Origin: Pedosphaera sp.
Lineage (GTDB): Bacteria > Verrucomicrobiota > Verrucomicrobiia > Limisphaerales > Pedosphaeraceae
NCBI GenBank assembly: GCA_028293325.1
Contig: JAQGPA010000212.1
Location: forward strand, 42,826 to 106,825
DNA length: 64,000 bases
Reading direction: 5' to 3'
Shown: positions 38,651-47,843 of the stretch, in pieces
Numbering within the stretch: the first letter of the stretch is position 1
How the letters are laid out: every line of letters begins with the position of its first letter
Made by a program: the position numbers and the translations under genes
Notes under the pieces: model-generated
Told to the model about the DNA's origin: nothing
Seen by the model: the letters and a program-made list of their open reading frames with translations, nothing else
Databases searched by the model: none

Positions 38651-39526
38651 ATGTTGATGAAGCCATGCACCATGAAGTTTCCCGTGCGGGATTATGATCT
38701 GGCCTCCACGCTGGCTTGCGGGCAGGCATTTCGCTGGCAACAACAACAGGCAAGCTGGACGGGGGTGATTGGTAATCGTTGGGTTCGGCTACGGAGCACG
38801 CAGAATTGCATCCTCGCGGAAACCGGAGAACCGGCGGAGCACTGGGATTGGTTGACAGATTATTTGCAAATTGAAATGGACCTGGAGGTGGTACTGGCAA
38901 GTTTTCCAGATGACGAACCGATGCGTTCCGCAGTCTGCGCCTGCCGAGGATTGCGATTGCTGAGGCAGGAGCCGTGGGAATGCCTGGCCTCGTTTATTCT
39001 TTCCTCCACCAAACAAATTGTTCAGATACGGCAAATTATTGCCTTACTTTGCGAGCGTTACGGCGAGTCGCTGGCGGTTCCCGCGGGGGAGGCGGCGGCG
39101 CACGGTTTCCCCTCCCCTGCCCGGCTCGCGGCGCTAAACGAAGCCGAACTGCGGAGTTGCAAAATGGGGTTTCGTGCGCCGTACCTGCTGGCCACCGCAC
39201 AGGCCATTGCCCAAAATCAATTTGACCTCGAGCGACTTCGCGGAATGCCGGTGGCGGAGGCCCGCATTGAATTAATCAGCCTGCCCGGGGTTGGTCGCAA
39301 AATAGCGGATTGCGTGTTGCTGTTCGCTTATGGCTTCCAAGCGGCTTTTCCCGTGGATGTCTGGGTGATGAAAGCGCTATGTGAGCTTTACTTTCCCCGT
39401 CGCCGCCCCACACTGCCGCGTTTGCAACATTTTACGGAAACGTACTTTGGTGACAATGCCGGTTACGCCCAGCAATATCTCTTTCACTATATGCGCACAC
39501 GACGCCCGGTAAAAAGTAATGAGTGA
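38651..39526 (+). CDS. OGG1-type 8-oxoguanine DNA glycosylase/AP lyase
   Basis: 291 residues. An N-terminal OGG1-like domain (YDLASTLACGQAFRWQQQ) is followed by the helix-hairpin-helix-GPD core. The hairpin is SLPGVGRKIADCVLLFAYG with the catalytic lysine K217, and the catalytic aspartate is D236 in FPVDVWVMKAL. These positions fit a bifunctional glycosylase that removes oxidised guanine and cuts at the abasic site. The E. coli-type MutM is unrelated. It overlaps comB by 8 bases, so the two are translated from one message. Confidence 0.9.
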   Translation: MLMKPCTMKFPVRDYDLASTLACGQAFRWQQQQASWTGVIGNRWVRLRSTQNCILAETGEPAEHWDWLTDYLQIEMDLEVVLASFPDDEPMRSAVCACRGLRLLRQEPWECLASFILSSTKQIVQIRQIIALLCERYGESLAVPAGEAAAHGFPSPARLAALNEAELRSCKMGFRAPYLLATAQAIAQNQFDLERLRGMPVAEARIELISLPGVGRKIADCVLLFAYGFQAAFPVDVWVMKALCELYFPRRRPTLPRLQHFTETYFGDNAGYAQQYLFHYMRTRRPVKSNE

Positions 39527-40289
39527 TCAAACTTCAATGCTGGAAGTCCTTTTCACACCCGCCGACGCCCTGGCGCTGGCTGATCTGGATTTGGCTGACA
39601 CCACCTGTGTTGTCTTCGATGTCCTTCGCGCCACGAGCACGATTGTCACCGCATTGGCCCATGGCGCCACCGCGATCATACCGGTGGCAGAAATTCCGGA
39701 TGCGCTGGCATTGCAGCGACAGGAACCGCAACTTTTATTGGCGGGCGAGCGCAACGGCATGCGCATTGATGCGAGCATCAGTGGCGGCAAGGACTTTGAC
39801 TTCGGCAACTCTCCGCGAGAATTCAATCCGGAGCGGGTTAGGGGAAAGACCATTGCCCTCTCCACCACCAACGGTTCGCGCGTCCTGCGGGCATGCGCGG
39901 GAGCGGAGACGATACTGATCGGGTCATTCCTGAATTTGCAGGCAACCGCCGACTACCTCAAAGCACACCCGTCCGAAACAACTTTGCTGGTGTGCAGCGG
40001 CACCGGGCATCAGGCCGCTTATGAAGATGTTTTGTGCGCCGGCGCCCTGGCAGGGTTGATTTGGCCATCGGCTGACGAACAGCAGGCGGCTGATTCCGCA
40101 ATCATGGCGCGGCAAATTTATGAACAGAGCCAGGCCAATCTTATGGCTGCGCTGGCTCATTCACGCAATGCCCGTCGATTGCTGGCGATACCCGAACTGC
40201 GCGGTGATATCTCGTGGTGCCTGCAACGCGATGTCTTCCCCCTGGTGGCGCGCATGGTGGACAGCAAGGTGATTCGGCTTCCCAAGTAA
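39519..40289 (+). CDS. comB: ComB-like 2-phosphosulfolactate phosphatase
   Basis: 256 residues. The ComB family removes phosphate from 2-phosphosulfolactate in coenzyme M synthesis, but it is widespread in bacteria that make no coenzyme M. Motifs: CVVFDVLRATSTIVTALAHG at the N-terminus, LAGERNG, FDFGNSPREF, LSTTNGSRVL with an Mg-binding pattern, and VCSGTGHQAAYEDVLCAGAL. The role here may be in sulfolactate metabolism or something unknown. It starts inside the end of the glycosylase gene and converges with the ClpX-like gene. Confidence 0.87.
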   Translation: MSDQTSMLEVLFTPADALALADLDLADTTCVVFDVLRATSTIVTALAHGATAIIPVAEIPDALALQRQEPQLLLAGERNGMRIDASISGGKDFDFGNSPREFNPERVRGKTIALSTTNGSRVLRACAGAETILIGSFLNLQATADYLKAHPSETTLLVCSGTGHQAAYEDVLCAGALAGLIWPSADEQQAADSAIMARQIYEQSQANLMAALAHSRNARRLLAIPELRGDISWCLQRDVFPLVARMVDSKVIRLPK

Positions 40290-40306
40290 GCGGAAGCTTT
40301 AACCGT

Positions 40307-41869
40307 TCAAGCTTGCTTGTCCCGGTAACTCGCCACCACCCAATCGCTCAAGACCTTGTCCGTCTCTGTTACGGCATCCACATCAATGATAAATTCCTCG
40401 CGGCCCGTATTCTGGGCAATGAGTTTCAGGCCAAACTGGTAATCTTTGAAGCGTTGAGCACACAAATCCCGGATCGAAACACCTTGCTCCAGCGCGTTTG
40501 AAATCAACAGATCCGCCGCCGCATCCGTGAACTTAATACGCAACCCGTGGTTCTCCGTGAAGCGCTGGGCGAATTCATGCACCAATTGACGGGCGATTTT
40601 GCGTTCCTCCTGCTGGTGTTCCGCCAGCAATTTCTTCAGTTCCGATGGAGGATCATCCACCAACTCGCGCGTCACTACGAACCGCTTGACCTGCGTGGAA
40701 GGCAGCTCAAACTTGATGTCGCGAAAAATCCGTTCGGCAACCGTCATCAGGCCGCGCGCGCCGGTTTGTTCATTGCCGGCGAGTTCCGCAATCCGGCGCA
40801 AACCATCATCCTGAAACAACACTTCAATCCCGTAGGCCGCAAACGATTGCTCGTACTGCCGGATGATGCTGCCCTCGGACGTTTTCAGAATGGCGAACAA
40901 ATCATCCACGCTTAAAGGCTGGCAGACAACCCGCACCGGTAAGCGACCGATGAATTCAGGTTCGAAGCCAAAGTCGATGAAGTCCTTGGTTTGCACTTCA
41001 AGTAGAGCCTGGGTTTCCTCCGTCGCCTTGGCATCCTTGGAGGCAAAGCCGATGGTCGCCTCGCGCAAACGGCGTCGAACCAGTTTCTCCAGGCCGTCGA
41101 ACGCCCCACTGACGATAAACAAAATGTGCCGCGTGTTAATGGTTCCAGGGCCCTTCTTCCCCCGCTGGGTAATGTCCATCATGGCCTGAATTTGTCCGGC
41201 AATGTCCTGCGGCGACCGCACGGGCACTTCCGTTTCTTCCATCAGTTTCAAGAGGTTGGTTTGGACACCGCGACCGCTCACATCCCGGCCGCTGCCGTTG
41301 CTCGCGGCGGCGATCTTGTCAATTTCGTCGATGTAAATAATGCCGTATTGCGCCCGGGCCACGTCGCCATCGGCCCGGCGGCACAGTTCGCGCACCAGAT
41401 CCTCCACGTCGCCGCCGACATAGCCGGTTTCTGAAAACTTTGTGGCGTCGCCTTTGACGAACGGCACGCCGATCAATTCCGCGATGCTCCGGATGAGGTA
41501 GGTTTTTCCCACCCCGGTGGGCCCGATGAGAATGATGTTCTGCTTGGCGTAGTTCGGGGTCTCCTTGCCGGCAAACGCCAATCGCACCTGATGATAATGA
41601 TCACACAGCGCGACGCTCAGCACTTTCTTGGCTTCATCCTGCTTAATGACAAAGCGATCGAGATATGCCTTAATGTCGCGCGGTTTGTAATCGAATTCGA
41701 ATTCCTCTTGCGGAGACGCGGCCGCGGTCGAATCCCCGGCGGCAGCGAAATCCGTTTGGGCCGAAGTGCCCGCGGGATTGGCACTGTGGAGATGTTGTTG
41801 CATAAATTCCGCCATGCGCCGTTGGAATTCCTCCGGCGTGGGCGGGCCGTTCAAATGGTCGTTAGGCAT
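40307..41869 (-). CDS. ClpX-like AAA+ unfoldase without zinc finger, with C-terminal extension
   Basis: 520 residues. AAA+ core: Walker [11 protein letters not shown] (K122), the pore loop GYVG (149-152), Walker B IIYIDEID (177-184), an arginine finger region EFIGRLP, and sensor 2 GAR (370-372). An IGF tripeptide (273-275) sits where ClpX binds ClpP. Differences from ClpX: the N-terminal 55 residues have no cysteine zinc finger, and GKKG replaces the RKH loop. About 120 residues follow the usual end (from about 400), including a second small helical domain. Substrate choice should therefore differ from classical ClpX. clpP is not in the window. Confidence 0.85.
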   Translation of the reverse strand: MPNDHLNGPPTPEEFQRRMAEFMQQHLHSANPAGTSAQTDFAAAGDSTAAASPQEEFEFDYKPRDIKAYLDRFVIKQDEAKKVLSVALCDHYHQVRLAFAGKETPNYAKQNIILIGPTGVGKTYLIRSIAELIGVPFVKGDATKFSETGYVGGDVEDLVRELCRRADGDVARAQYGIIYIDEIDKIAAASNGSGRDVSGRGVQTNLLKLMEETEVPVRSPQDIAGQIQAMMDITQRGKKGPGTINTRHILFIVSGAFDGLEKLVRRRLREATIGFASKDAKATEETQALLEVQTKDFIDFGFEPEFIGRLPVRVVCQPLSVDDLFAILKTSEGSIIRQYEQSFAAYGIEVLFQDDGLRRIAELAGNEQTGARGLMTVAERIFRDIKFELPSTQVKRFVVTRELVDDPPSELKKLLAEHQQEERKIARQLVHEFAQRFTENHGLRIKFTDAAADLLISNALEQGVSIRDLCAQRFKDYQFGLKLIAQNTGREEFIIDVDAVTETDKVLSDWVVASYRDKQA

Positions 41870-41968
41870 AATTCAAAGCTACCTTTTCAGCAACATAATG
41901 CGCCTCTGCCAAATGTCGAGGAGACGTCCCGGTCATCCAGTATGTAAGAGCAAAGCATTGGGCGCAAC

Positions 41969-43240
41969 TCACTCATATCGCAAGGACTCAATGGGATCCA
42001 GATTGGCTGCTTTATAAGCGGGATAGGTCCCGAAGATAATGCCGACCAGTGAGCAGATGCCCAATCCGATGAACACCCAGTCCACTGGAATCACCGGCGA
42101 CAATTTCATCATGTGCGCGGCAACGTTGCCCAGCACGATGCCCACCACCACCCCGATGGCCCCGCCGACCTCGCACAGCACCACTGCCTCCATGATGAAT
42201 TGGGTCATGATGTTCCGTTTCTTGGCGCCGATGGCGCGGCGGATGCCAATCTCCCGCGTCCGTTCCGTCACTGACACGAGCATGATGTTCATGATACCGA
42301 TGCCGGCGGCCAGCAGCGCGATGGAACTGATGGCGGTGACGCCCAACCGCACCGCAAACGTGAAGTTATTGATTTGATTGAGCGTGGAGTCGTTGGAAAC
42401 AATTTCAAAATCATCCTCCTTGCCGGGCGGCACTTTGCGAATCACCCGGAGAATGCCGCGCACCTGTTCCACCGTGTCATCATAGCCGGCCACGTCGGGC
42501 GCAGTCACGAGCAGCTTGACGCTCTGCCGACGACCGCCAAAACGATTTAATCCCGTGGTGATCGGGATGATCGCAAAATTATCCTCATTCCCACCCGCCA
42601 TGGAGCCCTTCGCCTCCAACACACCAACGACGGTGTAATTGATGCCATTGAACTTGATTCTTTCATCGACGGCAGAGCCGTACGGGAACAAATCTTTAGC
42701 GAGACTGTTGCCGAGCACGCAAACGTCGTGCGCGCCCTCCACGTCCGAATCCTGAAGGATGCGGCCATCTTGAAGAATCCAGTTTTGCGCGGCGAAACTG
42801 CCCGGAGTCTCTCCGGCCACGCTGGTGCCGGGGGGAGCCTTGGCATAAGGCGACACCACCTCGCCGGAACTAAACCAGAGTTCCAAGCCAATGTAACGCG
42901 CCAAGGTTGCCCGATTCCTCAAGTCAAGGCCTTGCGCCAGCGTAATGTCCTTGCGCCGCCAAAATTTTTCCAACCCCTCGCGACCGCCAAAATAAACGCC
43001 CGGCCACTTTTGCACCACGAAGGTCTGGCCGCCCAACTGGCCCACATCCGCTTCAATGCGGGCTTGCATCGCCCGCATCGTGGTCATCACGACAATGATG
43101 GAGAAGACACCGACCAACACGCCCAGCAAAGTCAGGGAGGAACGGAGCTTATGCGCCGCAATCGCGCTCATCGCCATGCGAAAGCTCTCCTTCAATTCCG
43201 CGAGGAACACCCGCCAAAAACGCAATCGCGATGAGTTCAT
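41969..43240 (-). CDS. MacB-type ABC transporter permease (FtsX domain), second subunit
   Basis: 423 residues. An N-terminal transmembrane helix after a short amphipathic start (MAMSAIAAHKLRSSLTLLGV) is followed by a large periplasmic MacB_PCD domain (about 70-290) and three C-terminal transmembrane helices of the FtsX type, containing ERTREIGIRRAIGAKKRNIM. It is the last gene of a four-gene exporter operon, 9 bases after the other permease, from which it differs clearly. The pair probably forms a heterodimer with two ATPase subunits. Confidence 0.9.
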   Translation of the reverse strand: MNSSRLRFWRVFLAELKESFRMAMSAIAAHKLRSSLTLLGVLVGVFSIIVVMTTMRAMQARIEADVGQLGGQTFVVQKWPGVYFGGREGLEKFWRRKDITLAQGLDLRNRATLARYIGLELWFSSGEVVSPYAKAPPGTSVAGETPGSFAAQNWILQDGRILQDSDVEGAHDVCVLGNSLAKDLFPYGSAVDERIKFNGINYTVVGVLEAKGSMAGGNEDNFAIIPITTGLNRFGGRRQSVKLLVTAPDVAGYDDTVEQVRGILRVIRKVPPGKEDDFEIVSNDSTLNQINNFTFAVRLGVTAISSIALLAAGIGIMNIMLVSVTERTREIGIRRAIGAKKRNIMTQFIMEAVVLCEVGGAIGVVVGIVLGNVAAHMMKLSPVIPVDWVFIGLGICSLVGIIFGTYPAYKAANLDPIESLRYE

Positions 43241-43249
43241 ACGATGATT

Positions 43250-44479
43250 TTATTCATTGCGCAGGGCATCCACGGGATCCATGCGCGCCGCGCGCCAGGC
43301 CGGAAAAAAGCCCGAGGCCACGCCGGTAATCAGAGCGACGAGCAGCGCGAGCCCGACCACGGACAAAGACAGGTGCACCGGCAACGCCCGTGCGAGCAAA
43401 AAGGTAAACAGCCAGGCAATTACGAGGCCAACCAATCCGCCGAGAAGGCAGATGGTGGCGGCTTCGATGAGGAATTGCAGCAGGATCGTCCGCCGCTTGG
43501 CGCCAATAGCCTTGCGCACACCAATCTCCCGCGTGCGTTCCGCGACTGACACAAACATGATATTCATGATGCCAATGCCACCGACAAACAACGAGAGGCC
43601 GGTGATCAGCAATCCGACTCCGGCAATAGTGCCCGCCACGCGATTGAACATGGTAATGAATTGTTCCTGCTGATTAATGGCAAAGTCATCTTCATCGCCC
43701 GGCGCCACCCGCCGGATTTTGCGCATCACGCCGCGCAATTCCTCCCTGGCCTCATCCAGTTGATCCAACTGCGCCACCTTGACTTGAATCTGAAAATCCG
43801 GGTTGCGCCAATAACCGATGAGCAATTGTTGAATGGGAATGATCACCTCGTTATCCAGGCTTTGCATCCCCATAAAGCTCCCTTGTTTTGCCAGCACCCC
43901 TATCACTTCCATGGAACGCGGCCCGACCTTGATTTTTTTGCCCAGCGGCGATTCATTGATGAACAGATTCGTCGCCACGTCCAACCCGATAATGCAGACT
44001 GGCCGTCCGCCATCCGCTTCTGCCGCCGTCATGAACCGTCCCTCGCCCAGCGAAAAGCCGCTGGTATTCAGGAATTGATCCGTGCTGCCCATGATCTGAA
44101 CGCTGCTCGAGCTGCGGGTTTTGTAGATGACGGATTGATTCATGCCCACCACCGGAGCCACCGCCCGCGCCAGGGTCATTTCCTTTGCCACGGCGTTGGC
44201 CTGCTCCAGCGTAATCTCCCGCCGTTTTTGCGACTTAAGCCATTCCACTTCGGTGTGTGTAAGCCAAGCGGTGCGGTTTACATAAAGCATGTCGGCGCCG
44301 ATCACGGAGATGCTCTTGCGGAAGGCCCGGTTCATCCCATCGATTGCAGTCGCCATCAACGTCACGGTAACGATGCCGATGACGATGCCGAGCGTCGTCA
44401 GCACGGAGCGCAACTTGTTCGCGCGAATCGCGTCCCAAGCGATGGCCAACCCTTCCTTTAATTCGACAAAGAAGTTCAC
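43250..44479 (-). CDS. MacB-type ABC transporter permease (FtsX domain), first subunit
   Basis: 409 residues, GTG start at 44479. It has the same layout as the following gene: an N-terminal anchor (AWDAIRANKLRSVLTTLGIV), a periplasmic domain and three FtsX-type helices with ERTREIGVRKAIGAKRRTIL. It follows the ATPase gene after 26 bases. Tripartite exporters of the MacAB type move peptides, toxins or lipoproteins across the outer envelope. Confidence 0.9.
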   Translation of the reverse strand: MNFFVELKEGLAIAWDAIRANKLRSVLTTLGIVIGIVTVTLMATAIDGMNRAFRKSISVIGADMLYVNRTAWLTHTEVEWLKSQKRREITLEQANAVAKEMTLARAVAPVVGMNQSVIYKTRSSSSVQIMGSTDQFLNTSGFSLGEGRFMTAAEADGGRPVCIIGLDVATNLFINESPLGKKIKVGPRSMEVIGVLAKQGSFMGMQSLDNEVIIPIQQLLIGYWRNPDFQIQVKVAQLDQLDEAREELRGVMRKIRRVAPGDEDDFAINQQEQFITMFNRVAGTIAGVGLLITGLSLFVGGIGIMNIMFVSVAERTREIGVRKAIGAKRRTILLQFLIEAATICLLGGLVGLVIAWLFTFLLARALPVHLSLSVVGLALLVALITGVASGFFPAWRAARMDPVDALRNE

Positions 44480-44505
44480 GACAGCAGGGAGGAATTTCTC
44501 ATGAG

Positions 44506-45204
44506 CTAAACGCCTTTGCCTTTGCTCTTGGTCTCATCGCTGGCAATAAGGCCGTCGCGGATGCGAATGATGCGGCGCGCATGTTTGGCAATGTCCTCCT
44601 CGTGAGTGACGACGAAAACCGTGTTGCCCTTTTCGGACAGCACTTCCAACAGCGCCATAATTTCCTCGCCGGTTTTGGAATCGAGATTGCCGGTCGGTTC
44701 GTCGGCCAAAATGATGGAGGGAGTATTCACCAGCGCCCGCGCAATGGCCACGCGCTGCCGCTGCCCGCCGGAAAGCTCATTGGGCTTGTGGTGAATGCGG
44801 TCGCCCAGGCCCACACTGGTCAAGGCATCCAATGCCACCTGCTTGCGCTGCCCGGCGTCCATGCCGGAATAAATCAGGGGCAATTCCACATTGCGCAGGG
44901 CATTGGAACGCGGCAACAGGTTGAAGGTCTGAAAAACAAAGCCGATTTCCCGGTTCCGAATCTCAGCCAGTTGATTGTCATCCATGTCACTGACATTGGC
45001 GCCGTTCAATTCGTAGAGACCGGAGGTGGGCGTGTCCAGACAGCCGAGCAAATTCATGAGTGTCGACTTGCCGGAACCGGAAGGTCCCATGATCGCCACG
45101 TATTCACCCCGCTGGATGTCCAGCGAAACGTCACGCAGCGCATGGATGGTTTCCGTCCCCATCTGATACCGCCGGGAAATATTCTGAAGGCGAATCAAGC
45201 TCAC
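44506..45204 (-). CDS. ABC transporter ATP-binding protein, MacB/LolD type
   Basis: 232 residues, GTG start at 45204. Complete nucleotide-binding domain: Walker [10 protein letters not shown] (40-48), signature [15 protein letters not shown], Walker [13 protein letters not shown], and an H-loop histidine in VVTHEEDIA. The sequence class is that of MacB, LolD and FtsE. It starts 6 bases after the adaptor stop and supplies energy for the two FtsX-type permeases downstream. Confidence 0.95.
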   Translation of the reverse strand: MSLIRLQNISRRYQMGTETIHALRDVSLDIQRGEYVAIMGPSGSGKSTLMNLLGCLDTPTSGLYELNGANVSDMDDNQLAEIRNREIGFVFQTFNLLPRSNALRNVELPLIYSGMDAGQRKQVALDALTSVGLGDRIHHKPNELSGGQRQRVAIARALVNTPSIILADEPTGNLDSKTGEEIMALLEVLSEKGNTVFVVTHEEDIAKHARRIIRIRDGLIASDETKSKGKGV

Positions 45205-45210
45205 AGGCTT

Positions 45211-46581
45211 TTACTTGGCATCTTCCTTTGACGAAGAACCGTTGTGGCCCAGCACCACCCGCTTGCCATCCTCCAATTCGCGATTGATTGCCTTGTAGCC
45301 GCCGGAGACCACTTCATCGCTTTCCGAGAGCCCTTCAACAATTTCGACGTAATTGTCGTCGCTGATGCCGCGCTTGACCGGAACCATTTTGGCGCGATCG
45401 CCTTGGGGCAGGAACACGACCTCGATGGGTTTGGCCGGTTCGCCAGCTTTCCTTCTGTCCGCGGATTTAACTTCGTTCGTGTCCTCTTTCGCTGGCAACG
45501 GATCACTGCCGGCCAGTTGCACCACATTGGTTTTGGCCGATTTGCCTTTATCGGGCGATTCCTTCGGCAGTCGCGTCGTCACGCTCTGGATGGGCACCGT
45601 GAGCACATTGGTGCGATAACGGGTTTCGATTTCGGCGGTAACGGACATTCCCGGACGAAAGGCTTCTTTTTCGCTGATGCGAATTTTGACCTGGAACTTG
45701 GTGGCTTCCTGCGAACTGCTGCTGCTGGCAGCGGCCGCCGCCGCGGTGCCGGTACCGGAATTTTTGGAGGAATTGGCAATGTCCGTCACCACACCTTTAA
45801 ACTTGCGGTCCTTGAAAGCGTCCACCTCCAAGCGCACCGCCTGGCCGATGCCGATCAAAACCACGTCCACCTCGCCAATATCCACCCGCGTTTCCATCGC
45901 GTTCAAATCGGAAACCGTCATGATTTCGGTGCCGGCCATCATGGCGGTACCGACGACTCTTTCACCGACCTGGGAATTGAGTTTGGTCACAGTCCCGGCG
46001 AGCGGCGAATAAATCGTGGTCTTGGAAAGGTCATCCTCTGCCTTCTGCAAGGCGGCATTGGCCATTTCCACCTGTTCAAGCGCACCGGCAAGGGTGGCTT
46101 TGGCGACATTATAAATCGTCTTGGTTTCAAGAAAGGCCGAATCGGAGACCAGCTTGTTTTTAAAGAGTTCGGCGACCCGCTGATATTCCAGGTCCGCTTT
46201 TTCCAGGTTGGCTTCAGCGGTGTTTTTGTTGGCCTGGGAATATTTGTAATTCGCCTGGGAGGAGTTGCGGCTGGCAATATAGTTGTCCGGCTTGATTTTG
46301 ACCAGGAGGTCGCCTTTTTTGACGCTTTGTCCCTCCCGGACCGGCAATTCGATAATCTCGCCACTGACCTCCGGGCTGATGTTTACCTGCAGGACTGGTT
46401 GGACCTTGCCATTGGCCACCACCAATTCAGTGAGATTGCGCCGGGAGACCTTTTCCTTCTGAATAACAATGGCACCCTCCTGTTTTTTGAAGATGGCCAC
46501 TGCGGCAATCAGCGCCACGGCAGCGGCGATCACACCGAAAACGATGATTTTCCTGCGCTTTTTACTTTTGGGATTCGCCAT
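45211..46581 (-). CDS. MacA/HlyD-like periplasmic adaptor protein
   Basis: 456 residues from the ATG at 46581. An N-terminal transmembrane helix (IIVFGVIAAAVALIAAVAIF) is followed by a biotinyl-lipoyl-like hairpin (VSGEIIELPVREGQSVKKGD), a long coiled coil (about 95-190), and beta-barrel and membrane-proximal parts. A low-complexity Ala/Ser stretch (AAAAAASSSSS) lies near residue 285. It bridges the inner-membrane ABC permeases to an outer-membrane channel; no TolC-like gene is nearby. It is the first gene of the operon adaptor-ATPase-permease-permease. The frame also opens at 46617. Confidence 0.92.
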   Translation of the reverse strand: MANPKSKKRRKIIVFGVIAAAVALIAAVAIFKKQEGAIVIQKEKVSRRNLTELVVANGKVQPVLQVNISPEVSGEIIELPVREGQSVKKGDLLVKIKPDNYIASRNSSQANYKYSQANKNTAEANLEKADLEYQRVAELFKNKLVSDSAFLETKTIYNVAKATLAGALEQVEMANAALQKAEDDLSKTTIYSPLAGTVTKLNSQVGERVVGTAMMAGTEIMTVSDLNAMETRVDIGEVDVVLIGIGQAVRLEVDAFKDRKFKGVVTDIANSSKNSGTGTAAAAAASSSSSQEATKFQVKIRISEKEAFRPGMSVTAEIETRYRTNVLTVPIQSVTTRLPKESPDKGKSAKTNVVQLAGSDPLPAKEDTNEVKSADRRKAGEPAKPIEVVFLPQGDRAKMVPVKRGISDDNYVEIVEGLSESDEVVSGGYKAINRELEDGKRVVLGHNGSSSKEDAK

Positions 46582-46729
46582 GTTTTTCCTTAAACGTAAT
46601 GGGGGCGCTGCCAGCAAAATATCATGCGGGGGAGCCCCGCTTGAAAATCACCAATCGCCCGCGAATAGGCAAGCAGAATTCAAGGGTCCGAAGCCGGCTT
46701 GCCTTTCAAAACAACCGTCCGGCGCTGAT

Positions 46730-47260
46730 TTACCCAACCGGGCGCCCTCTTTTGAAGAGAGCCGCACCGAGCGCACCGCCAATAAGTCCACAAATACAGG
46801 CGTTCACCACTGTGGCGCAGAGACCGAGCAGAATCTGGGGCAAGCCAATCTCCTGGGTTTTTTGCGCTTCCATGGCTTGCTTAAATGCCTGCAACATTTC
46901 CGGCGAAGCCTTGCTCATTATTTTCATCATGATGGCTTCGTTTTCCTTGGCGTGCATCAAATAACCAAATCCCAGCCACAAGGCCATGACCACAACCCAA
47001 AAAGCCACGCTGCCCAACATGGCGGTCAACATGCCCAGCCGAATCCCCTGCCCGTACGTCAGAGTCATTTGATACCACCGGGTAAAAAGATGGATGGTCA
47101 AAAGCACGCCGAGAATTTGCGGCAGACAACAGGCCAAACTGATATAAGGAATGAAACTGACAGCAAAAATAAACCCCGCGCCGATCAGCATGGCTTTGAA
47201 ATCATCGGGATCGACGGCGGGGGATGCTGGCGGGTTGGGAACAGGATCAGTGGGATTCAT
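46730..47260 (-). CDS. Hypothetical multi-span membrane protein
   Basis: 176 residues, family not recognised with certainty. A proline-rich head (MNPTDPVPNPPASPAVDPDD) precedes two or three transmembrane helices (IGAGFIFAVSFIPYISLACC, GVLLTIHLFTRWYQ, LGSVAFWVVVMALWLGFGYL). An amphipathic charged segment rich in Met, Glu and Lys (about 105-140) and one or two final helices with glycine-rich IGGALGAALF follow. The pattern recalls DUF4199-like proteins. It overlaps the upstream DUF2085 gene by 14 bases, so the two are co-expressed. Confidence 0.65.
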   Translation of the reverse strand: MNPTDPVPNPPASPAVDPDDFKAMLIGAGFIFAVSFIPYISLACCLPQILGVLLTIHLFTRWYQMTLTYGQGIRLGMLTAMLGSVAFWVVVMALWLGFGYLMHAKENEAIMMKIMSKASPEMLQAFKQAMEAQKTQEIGLPQILLGLCATVVNACICGLIGGALGAALFKRGRPVG

Positions 47261-47726
47261 GGGAGATGGTTTTAATTCTGGTGGAGAGATAAAGTTCGCT
47301 TAGTCCGCGCAGCGTAAACCAGGAGCAGGCGAAGCCGAACAAGCCGCCGGTGAGAGCCCGGGGCAGAGGCCAATTATGATAGATGCCCAAGGCTTCCAAT
47401 CCCACATCAGCCGCCATCAGCAACACCGTGCCGGCCAGCAATCGCAAGGAATTCTTCTCGCTCAGATCCAAACAAAAACAGGCAAAGACCAGATGTCCCA
47501 AACCGAGCCCGATATAGATCCAGAGGCAACGCACACACAAGCCGACCGGATGACTGGATATGGAATAGGAACGTTCAGGGATTTGATGGCAGATGGTCAA
47601 AAATAATTGGTGCAACCACTCATGGCCGGGAAGCGCCGCCATTAAGGCCAATCCGGTCCAGGTAAAGAAAAAGGCTGCAGCCAGCCAGCCAATTCTCCTG
47701 GTATGTGATTCAACGCCTGCTTTCAT
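47247..47726 (-). CDS. DUF2085 membrane protein
   Basis: 159 residues from the ATG at 47726 (the frame continues to 47792). It matches the DUF2085 pattern by the motif LTICHQIPERSYSI followed by VGLCVRCLWIYIGLGLG, with conserved His, two Cys and Arg in the periplasm-facing or interfacial part. Three to four transmembrane helices are predicted. The biochemical role of the family is unknown. It overlaps the next membrane protein gene by 14 bases. Confidence 0.75.
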   Translation of the reverse strand: MKAGVESHTRRIGWLAAAFFFTWTGLALMAALPGHEWLHQLFLTICHQIPERSYSISSHPVGLCVRCLWIYIGLGLGHLVFACFCLDLSEKNSLRLLAGTVLLMAADVGLEALGIYHNWPLPRALTGGLFGFACSWFTLRGLSELYLSTRIKTISHESH

Positions 47727-47843
47727 AAGGTCGCGCTTTGGCACTATTTGCCGGGTGCGATCGCCCTCCTTGTGACAAAACGACAGCGGCAAGTCGATAT
47801 AATAGTAATTTGCGAACTGGAGAACTGTTTACCCAGCCAGGGA

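Noticed and set aside
45244..46593. Plus-strand open frame of 449 codons
   Set aside because: Complete antisense to the MacA-like adaptor, whose transmembrane helix, coiled coil and lipoyl-like motif are clear.
46626..46704. Two hairpins (GCGGGG/CCCCGC and AGGCAAGC/GCTTGCCT) before the adaptor gene
   Set aside because: Neither is followed by a T run on either strand; they may be structural but cannot be called terminators from sequence alone.
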